Assembly: GCA_023460975.1 (NCBI GenBank) | Contig: JAEWOG010000090.1 | Coordinates: 124,001 to 188,000, forward strand | From: Actinomycetes bacterium | Lineage (GTDB): Bacteria > Actinomycetota > Actinomycetes > Propionibacteriales > Nocardioidaceae | Length of the DNA: 64,000 nt | Direction of reading: 5' to 3' | Shown here: positions 43,719 to 53,174 of the stretch, in pieces | Layout of the letters: every line of letters begins with the position of its first letter | Position numbering within the stretch: the stretch's first letter is position 1 | The notes under the pieces: model-generated | The model's input: the letters and a program-made list of their open reading frames with translations, nothing else | Told to the model about the DNA's origin: nothing | The model's database searches: none | Made by a program: the position numbers and the translations under genes

Positions 43719-43809
43719 TCTCGACAAGCTCGACCAACGACAGTCGCTGGTTGAGCGCATCTCGCTGGTTGAGCCTGTCGAAACCGCGTCTCGACAAGCT
43801 CGACCGACG
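43719..43809. repeat. REP-like repeat cluster
   Basis: Copies in both orientations: TCTCGACAAGCTCGACCAACG (43719-43739), a half copy CGCTGGTTGAGCG (43745-43757), CGCTGGTTGAGCCTGTCGAAA (43763-43783) and TCTCGACAAGCTCGACCGACG (43789-43809). Same element as at 24.2 kb and 22.05 kb. Opposed copies could form long hairpins after the AhpD-like gene. Confidence 0.85.
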
Positions 43810-43864
43810 ACGAAGGCTCGCCGACCGCCCGCGGCGTGGCCCCGAGATCGCTACTCTGCCCGCT

Positions 43865-44754
43865 ATGAACTCTGCGCCCGCCGGCAACCAGTTCCTCACC
43901 GGGTCGTACGCCCCGTCCGCATCGAGCAGACGCTGACCGATCTCCCCGTGACCGGGCACATCCCCGAGCACCTGGACGGGCGGTACCTGCGGATCGGCCC
44001 CAACCCCATCGCTGAGGTGGACCCCGCGACGTACCACTGGTTCAGCGGCGACGGCATGGTGCACGGCGTCCGCCTGCGCAACGGTCGCGCGCCGTCGGCC
44101 GCCACCGGCTTGCCCTACCTGTGGAACGACGCCTACCCGGCACGGATCGGCGTGATGCCTCGCGATGGCGACAACGGCGACGTGCGCTGGTTCGAGATCC
44201 CGCCCGCTTGGGTGTTCCATCCGATGAACTCCTACGACACGCCCGACGGACGCGTGGTCCTCGACGTGATCCGGCATCCGAAGGTGTTTGCAGCCAATCC
44301 CTCGGGGTTCGACGACGGCGCGCCTCGACTGGAACGGTGGACCATTCACCTCGCCACCGGTCGGGTCGACCAGGAGATCCTCGACGACCGCAATCAGGAG
44401 TTCCCCCGCATCGACGAGCGGCGGACGGCCCGCGACTACCGGTTCGGGTACGCGCCCGGCTCCAGCGCGGGGCCAGAACTGCTCGACACCCTCATCAAGC
44501 ACGACCTGTCCGCGGGGACGGCCCTGACCCACCAGTGGGGCCCCGGTCAGCGCATCGGCGAGTTCGTGTTCGAACCCACCACGCCCGAGGCCGCCGAGGA
44601 TGACGGGGTGCTCATGGGCTTCGTCCACGACGCGGCCAGCGACACCAGCCGCCTCGTCATCCACGACGCCCAGACGCTGGAGGAGATGGCGTCGGTCCAT
44701 CTTCCGTGCCGGGTTCCGGACGGCTTCCACGGCAACTGGGTGCCCACCGTGTGA
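43865..44754 (+). pseudogene. Carotenoid oxygenase, frameshifted and internally deleted
   Basis: The ATG at 43865 gives a family start (MNSAPAGNQFLTGSYAP). Then one base is missing in the C-run near 43911-43914, and the gene continues in the next frame (IEQTLTDLPVTGHIPEHLDG, RYLRIGPNPI, WFSGDGMVHGVRLRNGRA). At about 44,095 the sequence jumps to late-domain GLPYLWNDAYPARIGVMPRD, so roughly 150 residues are lost. Of four iron-binding His residues, only the FHPMNSYD and GFHGNWV ones remain. Such enzymes cleave carotenoids or stilbenes with Fe(II). This copy cannot be active. Confidence 0.85.
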
Positions 44755-44824
44755 CCCTGTCGCAGCCGGGCTCGCGATGCTAAGTTGGCACCGAGTGCCA
44801 CTCCCGTGACTGCCAAGGAGCCCC

Positions 44825-46138
44825 ATGCCCGCTCAGGACGTCCTCGACCGCGTGGCCGCCCAGGCCGCAGCGCTCCCCCAGATGTTCGGCGCGATCGACT
44901 TCAGCGTGCGCCCGTACCGCTTCACCGACCTCGCGAGCGACCCGGACTCGCTGCGCCCCGGCACCACCCACGAACGACCGCGCCTGCTCGCCGACGCCGA
45001 TCGCGTGGCCCTCATCGAGGCCTACACGATGCTGGGAGACACCGTCGCCGACGCGTACGCCGCGCTGCTGCCCGAACTCGGCTTCGGCTCCCTCGTGAGC
45101 ATGCTCAAGGATGCGTGCGACCACGGAGTCGACTCGGTGCCAGATGCCCCACCCGAGCTCGTGGCCCTCATCAAGGACATGGAGCGCCTGCCCGACTGGA
45201 TCGACTTCGACCTCGTCGAGCGCGGCGCCCAGCAGGAGCGCAACAGCATCGCCAACCTTGCTCCGTACGGGATCCGCGGCGCCTTCGTCGGCACCTTCAT
45301 GAACGCGTACGCAGCCCTGCCCATGGCGCTCACCGGCGCTTTGGACCACCGCACCGCTGCCACGCGCATCAAGGAGACCGCGGTCTTCTTCACCAGCACC
45401 GCGCTGCCCGGGTCGTTGCGGCGTTCCGGGCCCGGTTTCAAGGCGGCCGCCATGGTGCGCCTGATGCACTCGATGGTGCGCTTCAACATCCTCACCCGCG
45501 GCAACAAGTGGGATCCCGCCATCTACGGCGTGCCCATCCCCCAGGTCGACCAGATGCCGGCCGGCCTGATCGCATCCTTCATGCTCGCGCGCAAGGTGCT
45601 CGACTCCGGGCGTACCGAGTTCTCCCCCGAGGAGCGCGCACGGATCGAGTTCGCGCGCTACCGCTGCTTCCTGCTGGGCCTGCCCGAGGAACTCCTCGGT
45701 GACACACCACAGGAGATCGTCGACCTGCTGATGACTCGCCACGCGACCCTGCGCGACGCCTACGACGACGCGACCTGCGGCGCCCTCGTGCGAGCCACCA
45801 TGGCCGCGACGCTGCAGCCCGGCGAGGGCCGCAAGGACCGTCTGGTCGAGAGCTTCGAGCGCAGCTTCTCCCAAGTCTTCTTCATCAAGGGGTTCCTCAA
45901 CGGCAACGCCGAGAAGGCCGCCGCGATGGGGATCGCGGTCACGCCGCTGGACCGCGCCAAGGCCGTGATGGTGCTGGCTCCGATCGCGGCACAACTGGCC
46001 ACGTACGGCGTGCTGCTCAAGGTTCCAGCGACACGCTCGGCGGCAGATCGTCGGCTCGTGGCCAAGATGAACCGCTACCTCGCCACCCTGGGCCGGGCCG
46101 AGTACGCCACCCACGCAGACGACTACCGCCACGTCTGA
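44825..46138 (+). CDS. MpaB-type oxygenase (DUF2236) family protein
   Basis: A protein of 437 residues from the ATG at 44825 with AAGGAGC upstream. All-helical DUF2236-type: NSIANLAPYGIRGAFVGTFM, then FFTSTALPGSLRRSGPGFKA, MVRLMHSMVRFNILTRGNKW and YGVPIPQVDQMPAGL. The conserved Arg and His (VRLMH..VR) are those expected around the heme in the MpaB/latex-clearing group. No signal peptide. Substrate unknown. The inverted pair TGGCAC-CGA-GTGCCA (44786-44800) lies in its promoter region. Confidence 0.82.
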   Translation: MPAQDVLDRVAAQAAALPQMFGAIDFSVRPYRFTDLASDPDSLRPGTTHERPRLLADADRVALIEAYTMLGDTVADAYAALLPELGFGSLVSMLKDACDHGVDSVPDAPPELVALIKDMERLPDWIDFDLVERGAQQERNSIANLAPYGIRGAFVGTFMNAYAALPMALTGALDHRTAATRIKETAVFFTSTALPGSLRRSGPGFKAAAMVRLMHSMVRFNILTRGNKWDPAIYGVPIPQVDQMPAGLIASFMLARKVLDSGRTEFSPEERARIEFARYRCFLLGLPEELLGDTPQEIVDLLMTRHATLRDAYDDATCGALVRATMAATLQPGEGRKDRLVESFERSFSQVFFIKGFLNGNAEKAAAMGIAVTPLDRAKAVMVLAPIAAQLATYGVLLKVPATRSAADRRLVAKMNRYLATLGRAEYATHADDYRHV

Positions 46139-46176
46139 GACGCCGCCGCCGTCAGGGCGCCGCTCGCCCGGGGTGG

Positions 46177-49100
46177 TCAGTCGAAGAGGGCGCGCACGTC
46201 GTCGGCATCGAGTCCGGTGCCCACGGCACCCTCGCCAGCGAAGACGGAGGCAAACAGGGCCGCCTTGCGCTCCTTGAGCGCCATCACCTTCTCCTCGATG
46301 GTGCCCGCGCTGACCAGCCTGTACACCATCACCGGCCGCTCCTGGCCGATGCGGTGGGCCCGGTCGACCGCCTGCGCCTCGGCTGCGGGGTTCCACCAGG
46401 GGTCGAGGACGAACACGTAGTCGGCCTCGGTGAGAGTCAGTCCCACTCCGCCGGCCTTGAGGCTGATCAGGAACGCGTCGCCTTCGCCAGATTTGAACGC
46501 CTCGATCTCCGCGCCACGTCGCCTCGTGCTGCCGTCGAGATAGCGGCATGCCACGCCCTCGGCCTCCAACCGCTGCCTCGCCCGCTGCAGGAAGCCCGTG
46601 AACTGGCTGAAGACCAGCGCGCGGTGCCCCTCAGCGACCAACTCGACGAGGTGATCGACGAGCACGTCCAGCTTGGCCGACCCGACGTCCTCGTGCTCCG
46701 CGTCGACCAGCGCCGCATCCAGACTGAGTTGCCGCAGCCGCGTCAGGGCGCTGAAGATGGCGACCCGGTTGCGGTCGAAGTCGTCGACCAGCCCCAGGAT
46801 CGCCTGCCGCTCCCGCTGGAGCCACGTGTCGTACAGGGTGCGGTGACGGTCGTTGAGGATCACCTCGACGACCTGCTCCTGCTTCGGGGGCAGGTCCGCC
46901 GCCACGATCTCCTTGGTCCGACGCAGCACGAAGGGACGCACCCGGGATCGGAACCGCTCGAGCGCACGTTGATCGCCCTGCTTCTCCACCGGACGCACCA
47001 CCTGCTCGGTGAACTCGCGCACCGACGGGTACAAGCCCGGCGCCACGACCGCGAGCAGCGCCCAGAGCTCGAGCAGCCGATTTTCGAAGGGCGTGCCCGT
47101 GACAGCCAGTTTGAAGGGAGCATCCACTCCCCGCACCGCCTGATAGGTCTTGCTCTGGTGGTTCTTGATCGACTGCGCCTCGTCGAGCACGAGACCACCC
47201 CAGCGCTGGGTCGCGTACGCCTCCGCCTCGAGCCGCAACAGGGTGTACGAGGTGACCACCACGTCGGCCCCCGCCACCGCGTCGGCCAGATCGCTGCCCC
47301 TGCGCGCCCGCGAGGCGTCGACGACTCGTACGTCGAGTGCCGGCGCGTGGCGGCGAGCCTCACTGGCCCACGCCGTCATCACGCTCGTCGGGGCCACGAC
47401 GAGGAACGGGGCCGCGCCGCGGGATCGGGCATGGGCCACCAACGCCAGCGTTTGCAGGGTCTTGCCCAACCCCATGTCGTCGGCGAGGATCCCGCCCAGC
47501 TCCAGGCTCCACAGGTGGGCCAACCACCGGAAGCCCTCGCGCTGGTAGGACCGCAGGGTGCTGACCACGCCCACGGGCTCGACGTCGGGCAGGTCCGTGT
47601 GCCCGATCAGGGCCTTGGCGGCGTCCACCCACTGCGCCGCGCGCGGGTCGACGACGCCCAACTCGGCCAGGTCGTGCCACAGCCCCAGGTCCCGCTGGGC
47701 GACCCGCACGCCATCACCGCGACCGGAGCGAATCTGCGCCGCGGCGGCCACCAGCTCTGCGAGGCGGTGGAACTCCGGGCGATCCGTGGAGACCACCAAC
47801 CCACCCGGGGCGAGCACCTGGGGCTCACCCAAGGTGAGGGCCTCCAGCACCAGCGCGACCGGGACCCGGACGCCATCGACAGTGATCACCACGGACAGGT
47901 CGAGCCAGTCGGTGGGCGCCTCGGGGTCGTCATCCGCCGCGACGAACTCGATGCTCGCCTCCCCCACGGCCTCACGAAACTCCGGGAGCTCACCCTCCTC
48001 CACGACCTCCACCCCCTGATGAGCACGCAGGGCGGGCAGGTCGCGGCGGGCGAAGTCGACGGCAGCCAGGCCGGTCAACCGCCGGGAGGGCTGCAGGTGG
48101 GCGAAGTCGCCAGCCTCCCCCAGGAGACGACGCTCCTGGGCCGGGCGACGGACCACGGTGGCCTGCGCCGGACCGTCCAGGGCGAAGGCAGACCCGTCCG
48201 GGTAGATCCAGTCCCATCGCACGGTGGCGTCGAGGTCGTCCCACGCGACTGTGGCGCGCAGCCGTGGCGGCACCTGGTCGGGCAGGTCCTGGGACCCGTC
48301 GGAGGAGACGACGGCGAACTGTTCGCGCAGGCGAGGCAGGTAGTCGCGGACGAAGCGCGCCCGATCCTCGCTGGGGATCTGGAGCACCCCCGACCGGCGA
48401 TGGATGTCCACCAGGTGCGCAGGCACGCCCCCGGCGATGGGCGCGACCAGGAGGCGAACCTTCGGGTAGGCGGCGGTGGTGTTGGCCTTCACCGGGTGGA
48501 CGAGACCGACGCTGTGCGGCACCCGACCCAGCAGGTGCAGGTCCTCACCGGTCGTGAACTCACCGCCATGCCAGACCCCCACCCGCACCTGGCTCCCCTG
48601 GCCGGTGTCGACCACGTCCACGGCGATCTCGACCGGATCGTCGGCGACCTCGACGCTGGAGATCCGCTCGCCGCCGACGAACTCGAGCCCGACGTCGCGG
48701 GCCGCCGCGAGCAGCCCCGTCAGCTGTGGCCCGATCCCGGTCAGGTCCGCCATGTCGCGCGGCACGGTGTGCCCGAAGGCTCGGACGAACCCCGCCAGCA
48801 CCTCCAACTGGTCGGGGTCGTGCTCAGTGTCGAACTGCGGTGTCTGTGCGGTGGCCCAGGTGATGCCGGTCTTGATCCAGTTCTCGCGCGCCCCGCGACG
48901 CACCGGTCGCACCCACAGGTGGCTCGTGTCGCTGCCCCGCCAAGCACGCCGGGTGGGGCGCGGCAACTCGAAACGCAGACCCAGCTGGCGCCTGCCCACG
49001 GTCGGCTCGGGCGCCGACTCCGCGCTGGCCAGCAGGTCGTCGAGGGTGCGCTGCCAGGGCCGTACGGGAGCGCGCGGGGTCAGCGATCCCGCGGAGCGCA

Positions 49101-49374
49101 CGACGCGCAGCAACGCCACGGCGTGCTTGCAGTCGCGTCCCACGGGGCACGTGCACGAGGTGTGGATGGACTGCCCGATCACCACCGCCTCGACACGGTA
49201 CGGCTGGATGCTGGCACCGCGCACCCGACCACGCACCATGAAACCGCCGGGCCCCAGATCCTCGACCTCCGCGGACAGCACCGCGCCCTTGGCCGCGTAC
49301 GCCGCACCGCGCGCCAGCGCACCCGGGTCGAACGCCCGGTGCAGCATCACGTCGGTGAGGGTCTTTGAATCCAC
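46177..49374 (-). CDS. SNF2-type DEAD/DEAH helicase with SWIM zinc finger
   Basis: A protein of 1,065 residues. The N-terminal SWIM finger is CTCPVGRDCKHAVALL (about 73-88). A 500-residue middle region follows, then a Swi2/Snf2 ATPase. Walker A is ADDMGLGKTLQTL, Walker B is GLVLDEAQSIKN, motif III is LAVTGTPFENRLLELWALLA, and the helicase C block is HRALVFSQFTGFL ... DPWWNPAAEAQAVDRAHRIG. HepA/RapA-like proteins move on double-stranded DNA and remodel protein-DNA complexes. GTG start at 49374; overlaps nothing. Confidence 0.93.
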   Translation of the reverse strand: MDSKTLTDVMLHRAFDPGALARGAAYAAKGAVLSAEVEDLGPGGFMVRGRVRGASIQPYRVEAVVIGQSIHTSCTCPVGRDCKHAVALLRVVRSAGSLTPRAPVRPWQRTLDDLLASAESAPEPTVGRRQLGLRFELPRPTRRAWRGSDTSHLWVRPVRRGARENWIKTGITWATAQTPQFDTEHDPDQLEVLAGFVRAFGHTVPRDMADLTGIGPQLTGLLAAARDVGLEFVGGERISSVEVADDPVEIAVDVVDTGQGSQVRVGVWHGGEFTTGEDLHLLGRVPHSVGLVHPVKANTTAAYPKVRLLVAPIAGGVPAHLVDIHRRSGVLQIPSEDRARFVRDYLPRLREQFAVVSSDGSQDLPDQVPPRLRATVAWDDLDATVRWDWIYPDGSAFALDGPAQATVVRRPAQERRLLGEAGDFAHLQPSRRLTGLAAVDFARRDLPALRAHQGVEVVEEGELPEFREAVGEASIEFVAADDDPEAPTDWLDLSVVITVDGVRVPVALVLEALTLGEPQVLAPGGLVVSTDRPEFHRLAELVAAAAQIRSGRGDGVRVAQRDLGLWHDLAELGVVDPRAAQWVDAAKALIGHTDLPDVEPVGVVSTLRSYQREGFRWLAHLWSLELGGILADDMGLGKTLQTLALVAHARSRGAAPFLVVAPTSVMTAWASEARRHAPALDVRVVDASRARRGSDLADAVAGADVVVTSYTLLRLEAEAYATQRWGGLVLDEAQSIKNHQSKTYQAVRGVDAPFKLAVTGTPFENRLLELWALLAVVAPGLYPSVREFTEQVVRPVEKQGDQRALERFRSRVRPFVLRRTKEIVAADLPPKQEQVVEVILNDRHRTLYDTWLQRERQAILGLVDDFDRNRVAIFSALTRLRQLSLDAALVDAEHEDVGSAKLDVLVDHLVELVAEGHRALVFSQFTGFLQRARQRLEAEGVACRYLDGSTRRRGAEIEAFKSGEGDAFLISLKAGGVGLTLTEADYVFVLDPWWNPAAEAQAVDRAHRIGQERPVMVYRLVSAGTIEEKVMALKERKAALFASVFAGEGAVGTGLDADDVRALFD

Positions 49375-49433
49375 GCCCGCAGGGTGTCACACGGGACCGA
49401 CGATCCGCAGCGCGCGGCGGTGTCTGTGTGGAC

Positions 49434-50030
49434 TCACCGGGGCTGGGGTGCCAACACAGCAAACGCCTCGTCGAAGAACTCCCCGACTGCAACGATCCCC
49501 CCGCCCGCGAGCCAGGCTCGGACGCCGGCCAGGAAGGCGCCCATCGCGGCCGCCGCGACCACGGCTCCGTAGAGCGCGGACTCGTCGTCCAGCCCCGCGC
49601 GCGCGTTGACGACGGCGGCCAACCCAGCCCGCCACGCATCGACCCGGGTGAGGTAGCCGGCCCTCAGGGACGTGTTCTCCTCAACCAGTCGAACGAGCTC
49701 CAGCGCCGACGCGGGATCCTCCGTGGTCCACGCCTCGAACGGATCCATGCAGTGACGCAGCGCCGACCAGACGTCCTCCTGCGCGGGGCGTTGGAGGAAG
49801 ATCAGCGACCCCTCGACGCCCAGGTCCTCGAAGAGGGTCCCGACGACGCCTTCCTTGCCCTGGAAGTAGCGGAAGAAGGTGCGGCGACCCAGACCGGCCG
49901 ATGCGCAGATCTCGTCGACCGTGGTGGCATCGAAGCCCTTGGCGAGGAAGAGCCGGAGCGCGTGCTGGGCCACCTCGTCGCGCGCCTGGTCCCTCACGCG
50001 CTGTTGGAGGCTCGGCACGACGTCGGGCAT
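49434..50030 (-). CDS. TetR-family transcription regulator
   Basis: A protein of 198 residues from the ATG at 50030. HTH: QHALRLFLAKGFDATTVDEI, then CASAGLGRRTFFRYFQGKEG. The C-terminal ligand domain is alanine-rich and ends DEAFAVLAPQPR. It is divergent from the FKBP lipoprotein (99-bp gap). Its target is unknown. The palindrome between the P450 and SDR genes (54853-54870) has TetR form but is 5 kb away. Confidence 0.9.
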   Translation of the reverse strand: MPDVVPSLQQRVRDQARDEVAQHALRLFLAKGFDATTVDEICASAGLGRRTFFRYFQGKEGVVGTLFEDLGVEGSLIFLQRPAQEDVWSALRHCMDPFEAWTTEDPASALELVRLVEENTSLRAGYLTRVDAWRAGLAAVVNARAGLDDESALYGAVVAAAAMGAFLAGVRAWLAGGGIVAVGEFFDEAFAVLAPQPR

Positions 50031-50129
50031 GGGTCGCACTCTAGTGCGCACGATCTCGGCCGTGTGCCTGCGCGTTCGGGGGCACTGGCTAGCCTGACGA
50101 GGATCCATCCCCCTCCCCGAAGGAACTCC

Positions 50130-51098
50130 GTGTCCCGCAACTCGCGTCGCTTCATCGCCGTCATCGGCCTGCTCCTCCCCCTCACACTCGCCTCGTGCGG
50201 CGGCTCCACCGCCAAGGATTCGGACTCCAAGACGGGCCCCACCGGCGACCAGCTCGCCGAGGTCGAGTTCGACGGCACCGTGGGCGAGGAGCTCAAGGCG
50301 ACGTGGAAGTCCAAGGTCGCCCTCCCGGAGAAGACCACCGTGACCACGCTCGTACGAGGTGACGGAGACGAGATCGCCGAGGGCGACACCGTCAACACCT
50401 ACCTGTGGGTGGGCAACGGCAGCACCAAGAAGCAGATCTACAACGACTACGAATACGGCGCAACCGAGGCGATCCCCCACAGCCCCGAGATGGGCGAGGT
50501 GTGGTCGGAGGTCTTCGAGGGCGCCACGTACGGCTCGCGCGTCGTCGCGGTGACGACTCCCGCCCGGCTGTTCGGCGGCGATGGCTCGGAGAACCCCTTG
50601 GGCCTCGGCGAGGATGACGCCGTGGTCATGGTGGCCGACTTCGTCGACAAGCAGGAGGCCTCGCCCACCCCGACCGACGACAAGGCCCACGACGTCACGC
50701 CAGACAAGATGCCGGCAGTCGTGGAGTCCCAGGGCAAGCCCACGGGACTCGACTTCACGGGCATCGAGGAGCCGGAGCTCGACACTCCGGTGCAGCGAGT
50801 CGTCCTCAAGGAGGGCAAGGGCGCGAAGGTGGAGGCCGACGACACCGTGACCGTCAACTACCTCGGCGCGACGTTCGACGCCAAGGAGCCCTTCGACGAG
50901 AGCTTCTCCGCCGACCCGCTCACCTCCTCGCTGAGCGGGCTGATCCCCGGGTGGAGCATCGGCCTCGAGGGAGTCACCGTTGGCAGCCGCGTGCTCGTGC
51001 AGATCCCGCCCGCGTACGGCTACGGCACCCAGGGCAGCGGCGCGATCGAGTCCAACGCGACTCTGTGGTTCGTGATCGACGTCGTCAAGGCGAAGTGA
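50130..51098 (+). CDS. FKBP-type peptidyl-prolyl isomerase lipoprotein
   Basis: A protein of 322 residues from the GTG at 50130 after GAAGGAAC. Lipoprotein signal (FIAVIGLLLPLTLASCGG). There are two FKBP-like units. The first (about 40-170) is degenerate (VNTYLWVGNGSTKKQIYNDY, then ATYGSRVVAVTTPARLFGG). The second (about 225-322) is canonical: TVTVNYLGATFD, LIPGWSIGLEGVTVGSRVLV, IPPAYGYGTQG, and LWFVIDVV. Acts on proline bonds of secreted proteins outside the membrane. Confidence 0.92.
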   Translation: MSRNSRRFIAVIGLLLPLTLASCGGSTAKDSDSKTGPTGDQLAEVEFDGTVGEELKATWKSKVALPEKTTVTTLVRGDGDEIAEGDTVNTYLWVGNGSTKKQIYNDYEYGATEAIPHSPEMGEVWSEVFEGATYGSRVVAVTTPARLFGGDGSENPLGLGEDDAVVMVADFVDKQEASPTPTDDKAHDVTPDKMPAVVESQGKPTGLDFTGIEEPELDTPVQRVVLKEGKGAKVEADDTVTVNYLGATFDAKEPFDESFSADPLTSSLSGLIPGWSIGLEGVTVGSRVLVQIPPAYGYGTQGSGAIESNATLWFVIDVVKAK

Positions 51099-51122
51099 TC
51101 CCGCAGCGCGCCCACGACCGGG

Positions 51123-52541
51123 TCAGCTGCCGGGCACCATCTTGCCCGGGTTCATCAGCCCGACCGGGTCGAGGGCGCGCTTGAGGGCCACCCTCACGTC
51201 GCGCTCGACGTCCGACATCACGGCCGCCGCAGCGTCGCGTTTGAGGACGCCCAGCCCGTGCTCGGCGCTGAGCGATCCACCCAGTTCGGCCACGATCTCG
51301 TACACCTGAGCGGTGAGCGCCACGGCGTTGTCCGCGAGAGCATCAGGCGCCGCGAGGGGTGCGGACAGGTTGTAGTGCAGGTTGCCGTCGCCCACGTGCC
51401 CGAACGTCACGAGCCGTACGCCGTCCAATGCCGCCGTCATCCGCTCGTCGAGGAGCGTCACGAGGTCGGCCAAGCGCGAGATCGGGACGGAGACGTCGTG
51501 CTTGATCGCGACGCCGGCGCAGCGCTGCGCCTCGGTGATGCTCTCGCGCAGCCCCCACAGCGCCGCGCGTTGTGCCGGGCTCCCGGCCACGACTGCGTCG
51601 TGCACGCCGGGCGTGTCGAGCGCTGCCGCCAACGCGGCCTCGAGGCGGGCCTCGACGTCGTCGCCGGTGCCCGCGATCTCGACCAAGCCGTACCAGGGGT
51701 GTCCCGTCGCGAACGGAGCGCGGGCGTCTGGGATGTGCTCGAGCACGAGCTCCAGGCTGGTCCGGTTGAACACTTCCCACGAGGTGAGTTCGTCGCCCGC
51801 GCACGCGCGCAGGGTGGGCAGCAGGTCGGTGGCGGTCCGTACGGACTCGAGTGCGACGAGGGCGGTGGCCCTGCGGTCGGTCGCCGGAACCAGCCGCATC
51901 GTCGCCGCCGTCACCACTCCGAGGGTCCCCTCCGCGCCGACGAAGAGCTGGGCGAGGTCGACCCCGGTGTTGTCCTTGCGCAGCGCGCGCAGGCCGTCCC
52001 ACACGCGGCCATCGGCGAGCACGACCTCGAGCCCGAGGACCAGGCTGCGCGTCATGCCGTAGCGCAGCACATTCGTCCCGCCAGCGTTGGTGGACACGAT
52101 GCCGCCGACGGTGCAGGAGCCCTGCGAGCCCAGCGACACAGGAAACAGCCGGCCCGCTCCCGAAGCCGCCTCCTGCAGTGTCTGCAGGAGGACCCCGGCC
52201 TCGACCGTGACGGTGTCGGCGACGACATCCAGCTCGCGGATGCGACGCATGCGCTCGAGGCTGAGCACGATGCAGGGTGGCCCGTCCGGGTCGGCCAGGG
52301 GCACGCCACCGCCGACCAGACCGGTGTTGCCACCCTGGGCCACCACCGCCACGCCGAGGCGTGCGCACTCGCGGACGGTCTCTGCGACCTCCGCGGTGCT
52401 CGAGGGGCGTACGACTGCCAGCGCTCGACCCGTGAAGCGCCCGGTCCAGTCGGTCAGGTACGGGGCAGTCTCGGTGGCGTCGGTGAGCACCGCGCCCTCC
52501 CCCAGCAGCCGGCTGAGGTCACTCAGCCACCCCTCGCCCAT
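51123..52541 (-). CDS. FAD-linked oxidase, D-lactate/glycolate dehydrogenase type
   Basis: A protein of 472 residues from the ATG at 52541 with GGAGGAG upstream. N-terminal FAD-binding PCMH domain: AVVAQGGNTGLVGGGVPL, then SLGSQGSCTVGGIVSTNAGG, and LFVGAEGTLGVVTAATMRLV. The C-terminal FAD-oxidase domain has FGHVGDGNLHYNL, GGSLSAEHGLGVLKR and the ending DPVGLMNPGKMVPGS. These mark the GlcD/D-2-hydroxyacid dehydrogenase class. The exact acid oxidised is not fixed by the sequence. Confidence 0.9.
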   Translation of the reverse strand: MGEGWLSDLSRLLGEGAVLTDATETAPYLTDWTGRFTGRALAVVRPSSTAEVAETVRECARLGVAVVAQGGNTGLVGGGVPLADPDGPPCIVLSLERMRRIRELDVVADTVTVEAGVLLQTLQEAASGAGRLFPVSLGSQGSCTVGGIVSTNAGGTNVLRYGMTRSLVLGLEVVLADGRVWDGLRALRKDNTGVDLAQLFVGAEGTLGVVTAATMRLVPATDRRATALVALESVRTATDLLPTLRACAGDELTSWEVFNRTSLELVLEHIPDARAPFATGHPWYGLVEIAGTGDDVEARLEAALAAALDTPGVHDAVVAGSPAQRAALWGLRESITEAQRCAGVAIKHDVSVPISRLADLVTLLDERMTAALDGVRLVTFGHVGDGNLHYNLSAPLAAPDALADNAVALTAQVYEIVAELGGSLSAEHGLGVLKRDAAAAVMSDVERDVRVALKRALDPVGLMNPGKMVPGS

Positions 52542-52657
52542 CGTCACCACTCCTCCTGCCCCGCTCACTCGCTGCCGTGGATCCGGCGTCGTTCGTCCCG
52601 CCCACTCGGGCACGCTTGTCGGTGGTGGGGGCAACAATCTTGGCAGGAGGTGTGTCC

Positions 52658-53164
52658 ATGCCTGAGATCACAGTGGTCCGCGGAGACATCACGACCCAGC
52701 GGGTCGACGCGCTCGTCAATGCCGCCAACAACGCCATGCGCGGTGGCGGCGGGGTCGACGGAGCCCTGCACGCTGCGGGCGGCCCCGAGGTGCTGGCCGA
52801 CTGCATCCGCCGGTTCCCCGACGGCCTGGCCACTGGCGACGCCGGGTGGACGAGTGCGGGCGCGCTGCCCGCACGCTGGATCATCCACACCGTCGGACCC
52901 AATTGGACGCGCGGTGAGCGCGACCCAGCCGTGCTGGCCTCGTGCTACCGCCGCTGCCTGGAGGTCGCCGACGAGCTCGGGGCACGCACGCTGGCGCTGC
53001 CGCTGGTCAGTGCGGGTGTCTACGGCTGGCCACGCGCCGACGCGATCCGCATCGCCCTCAGCGCCCTGCGTGAGACTCCCACCCAGGTGCGCGAGGCACG
53101 GCTGGTGGCCTTCACCGAGGCGGCCGAGGCCGAGATCCGCGCCGTGCTCACCGAGCCGCGCTGA
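52658..53164 (+). CDS. Macrodomain protein, ADP-ribosyl/O-acetyl-ADP-ribose hydrolase type
   Basis: A protein of 168 residues from the ATG at 52658 after AGGAGGTGTGTCC. MacroD-type motifs: VVRGDITTQRVDALVNAANN, then GGGGVDGALHAAGG, TSAGALPARWIIHTVGP and LPLVSAGVYGWPR. These bind ADP-ribose and remove acetyl or ADP-ribosyl groups. It stands alone, and no ADP-ribosyltransferase is visible near it. Confidence 0.93.
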   Translation: MPEITVVRGDITTQRVDALVNAANNAMRGGGGVDGALHAAGGPEVLADCIRRFPDGLATGDAGWTSAGALPARWIIHTVGPNWTRGERDPAVLASCYRRCLEVADELGARTLALPLVSAGVYGWPRADAIRIALSALRETPTQVREARLVAFTEAAEAEIRAVLTEPR

Positions 53165-53174
53165 GCCGGACGGG

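Noticed and set aside
44786..44800. TGGCAC-CGA-GTGCCA as a CIRCE heat-shock element
   Set aside because: Arms and spacing do not fit CIRCE (TTAGCACTC-N9-GAGTGCTAA), and the gene behind it is not a chaperone.
49365..50129. Long N-terminal extension of the FKBP gene
   Set aside because: It would run antisense through the TetR gene, and the lipoprotein signal begins at GTG 50130 after a ribosome site.
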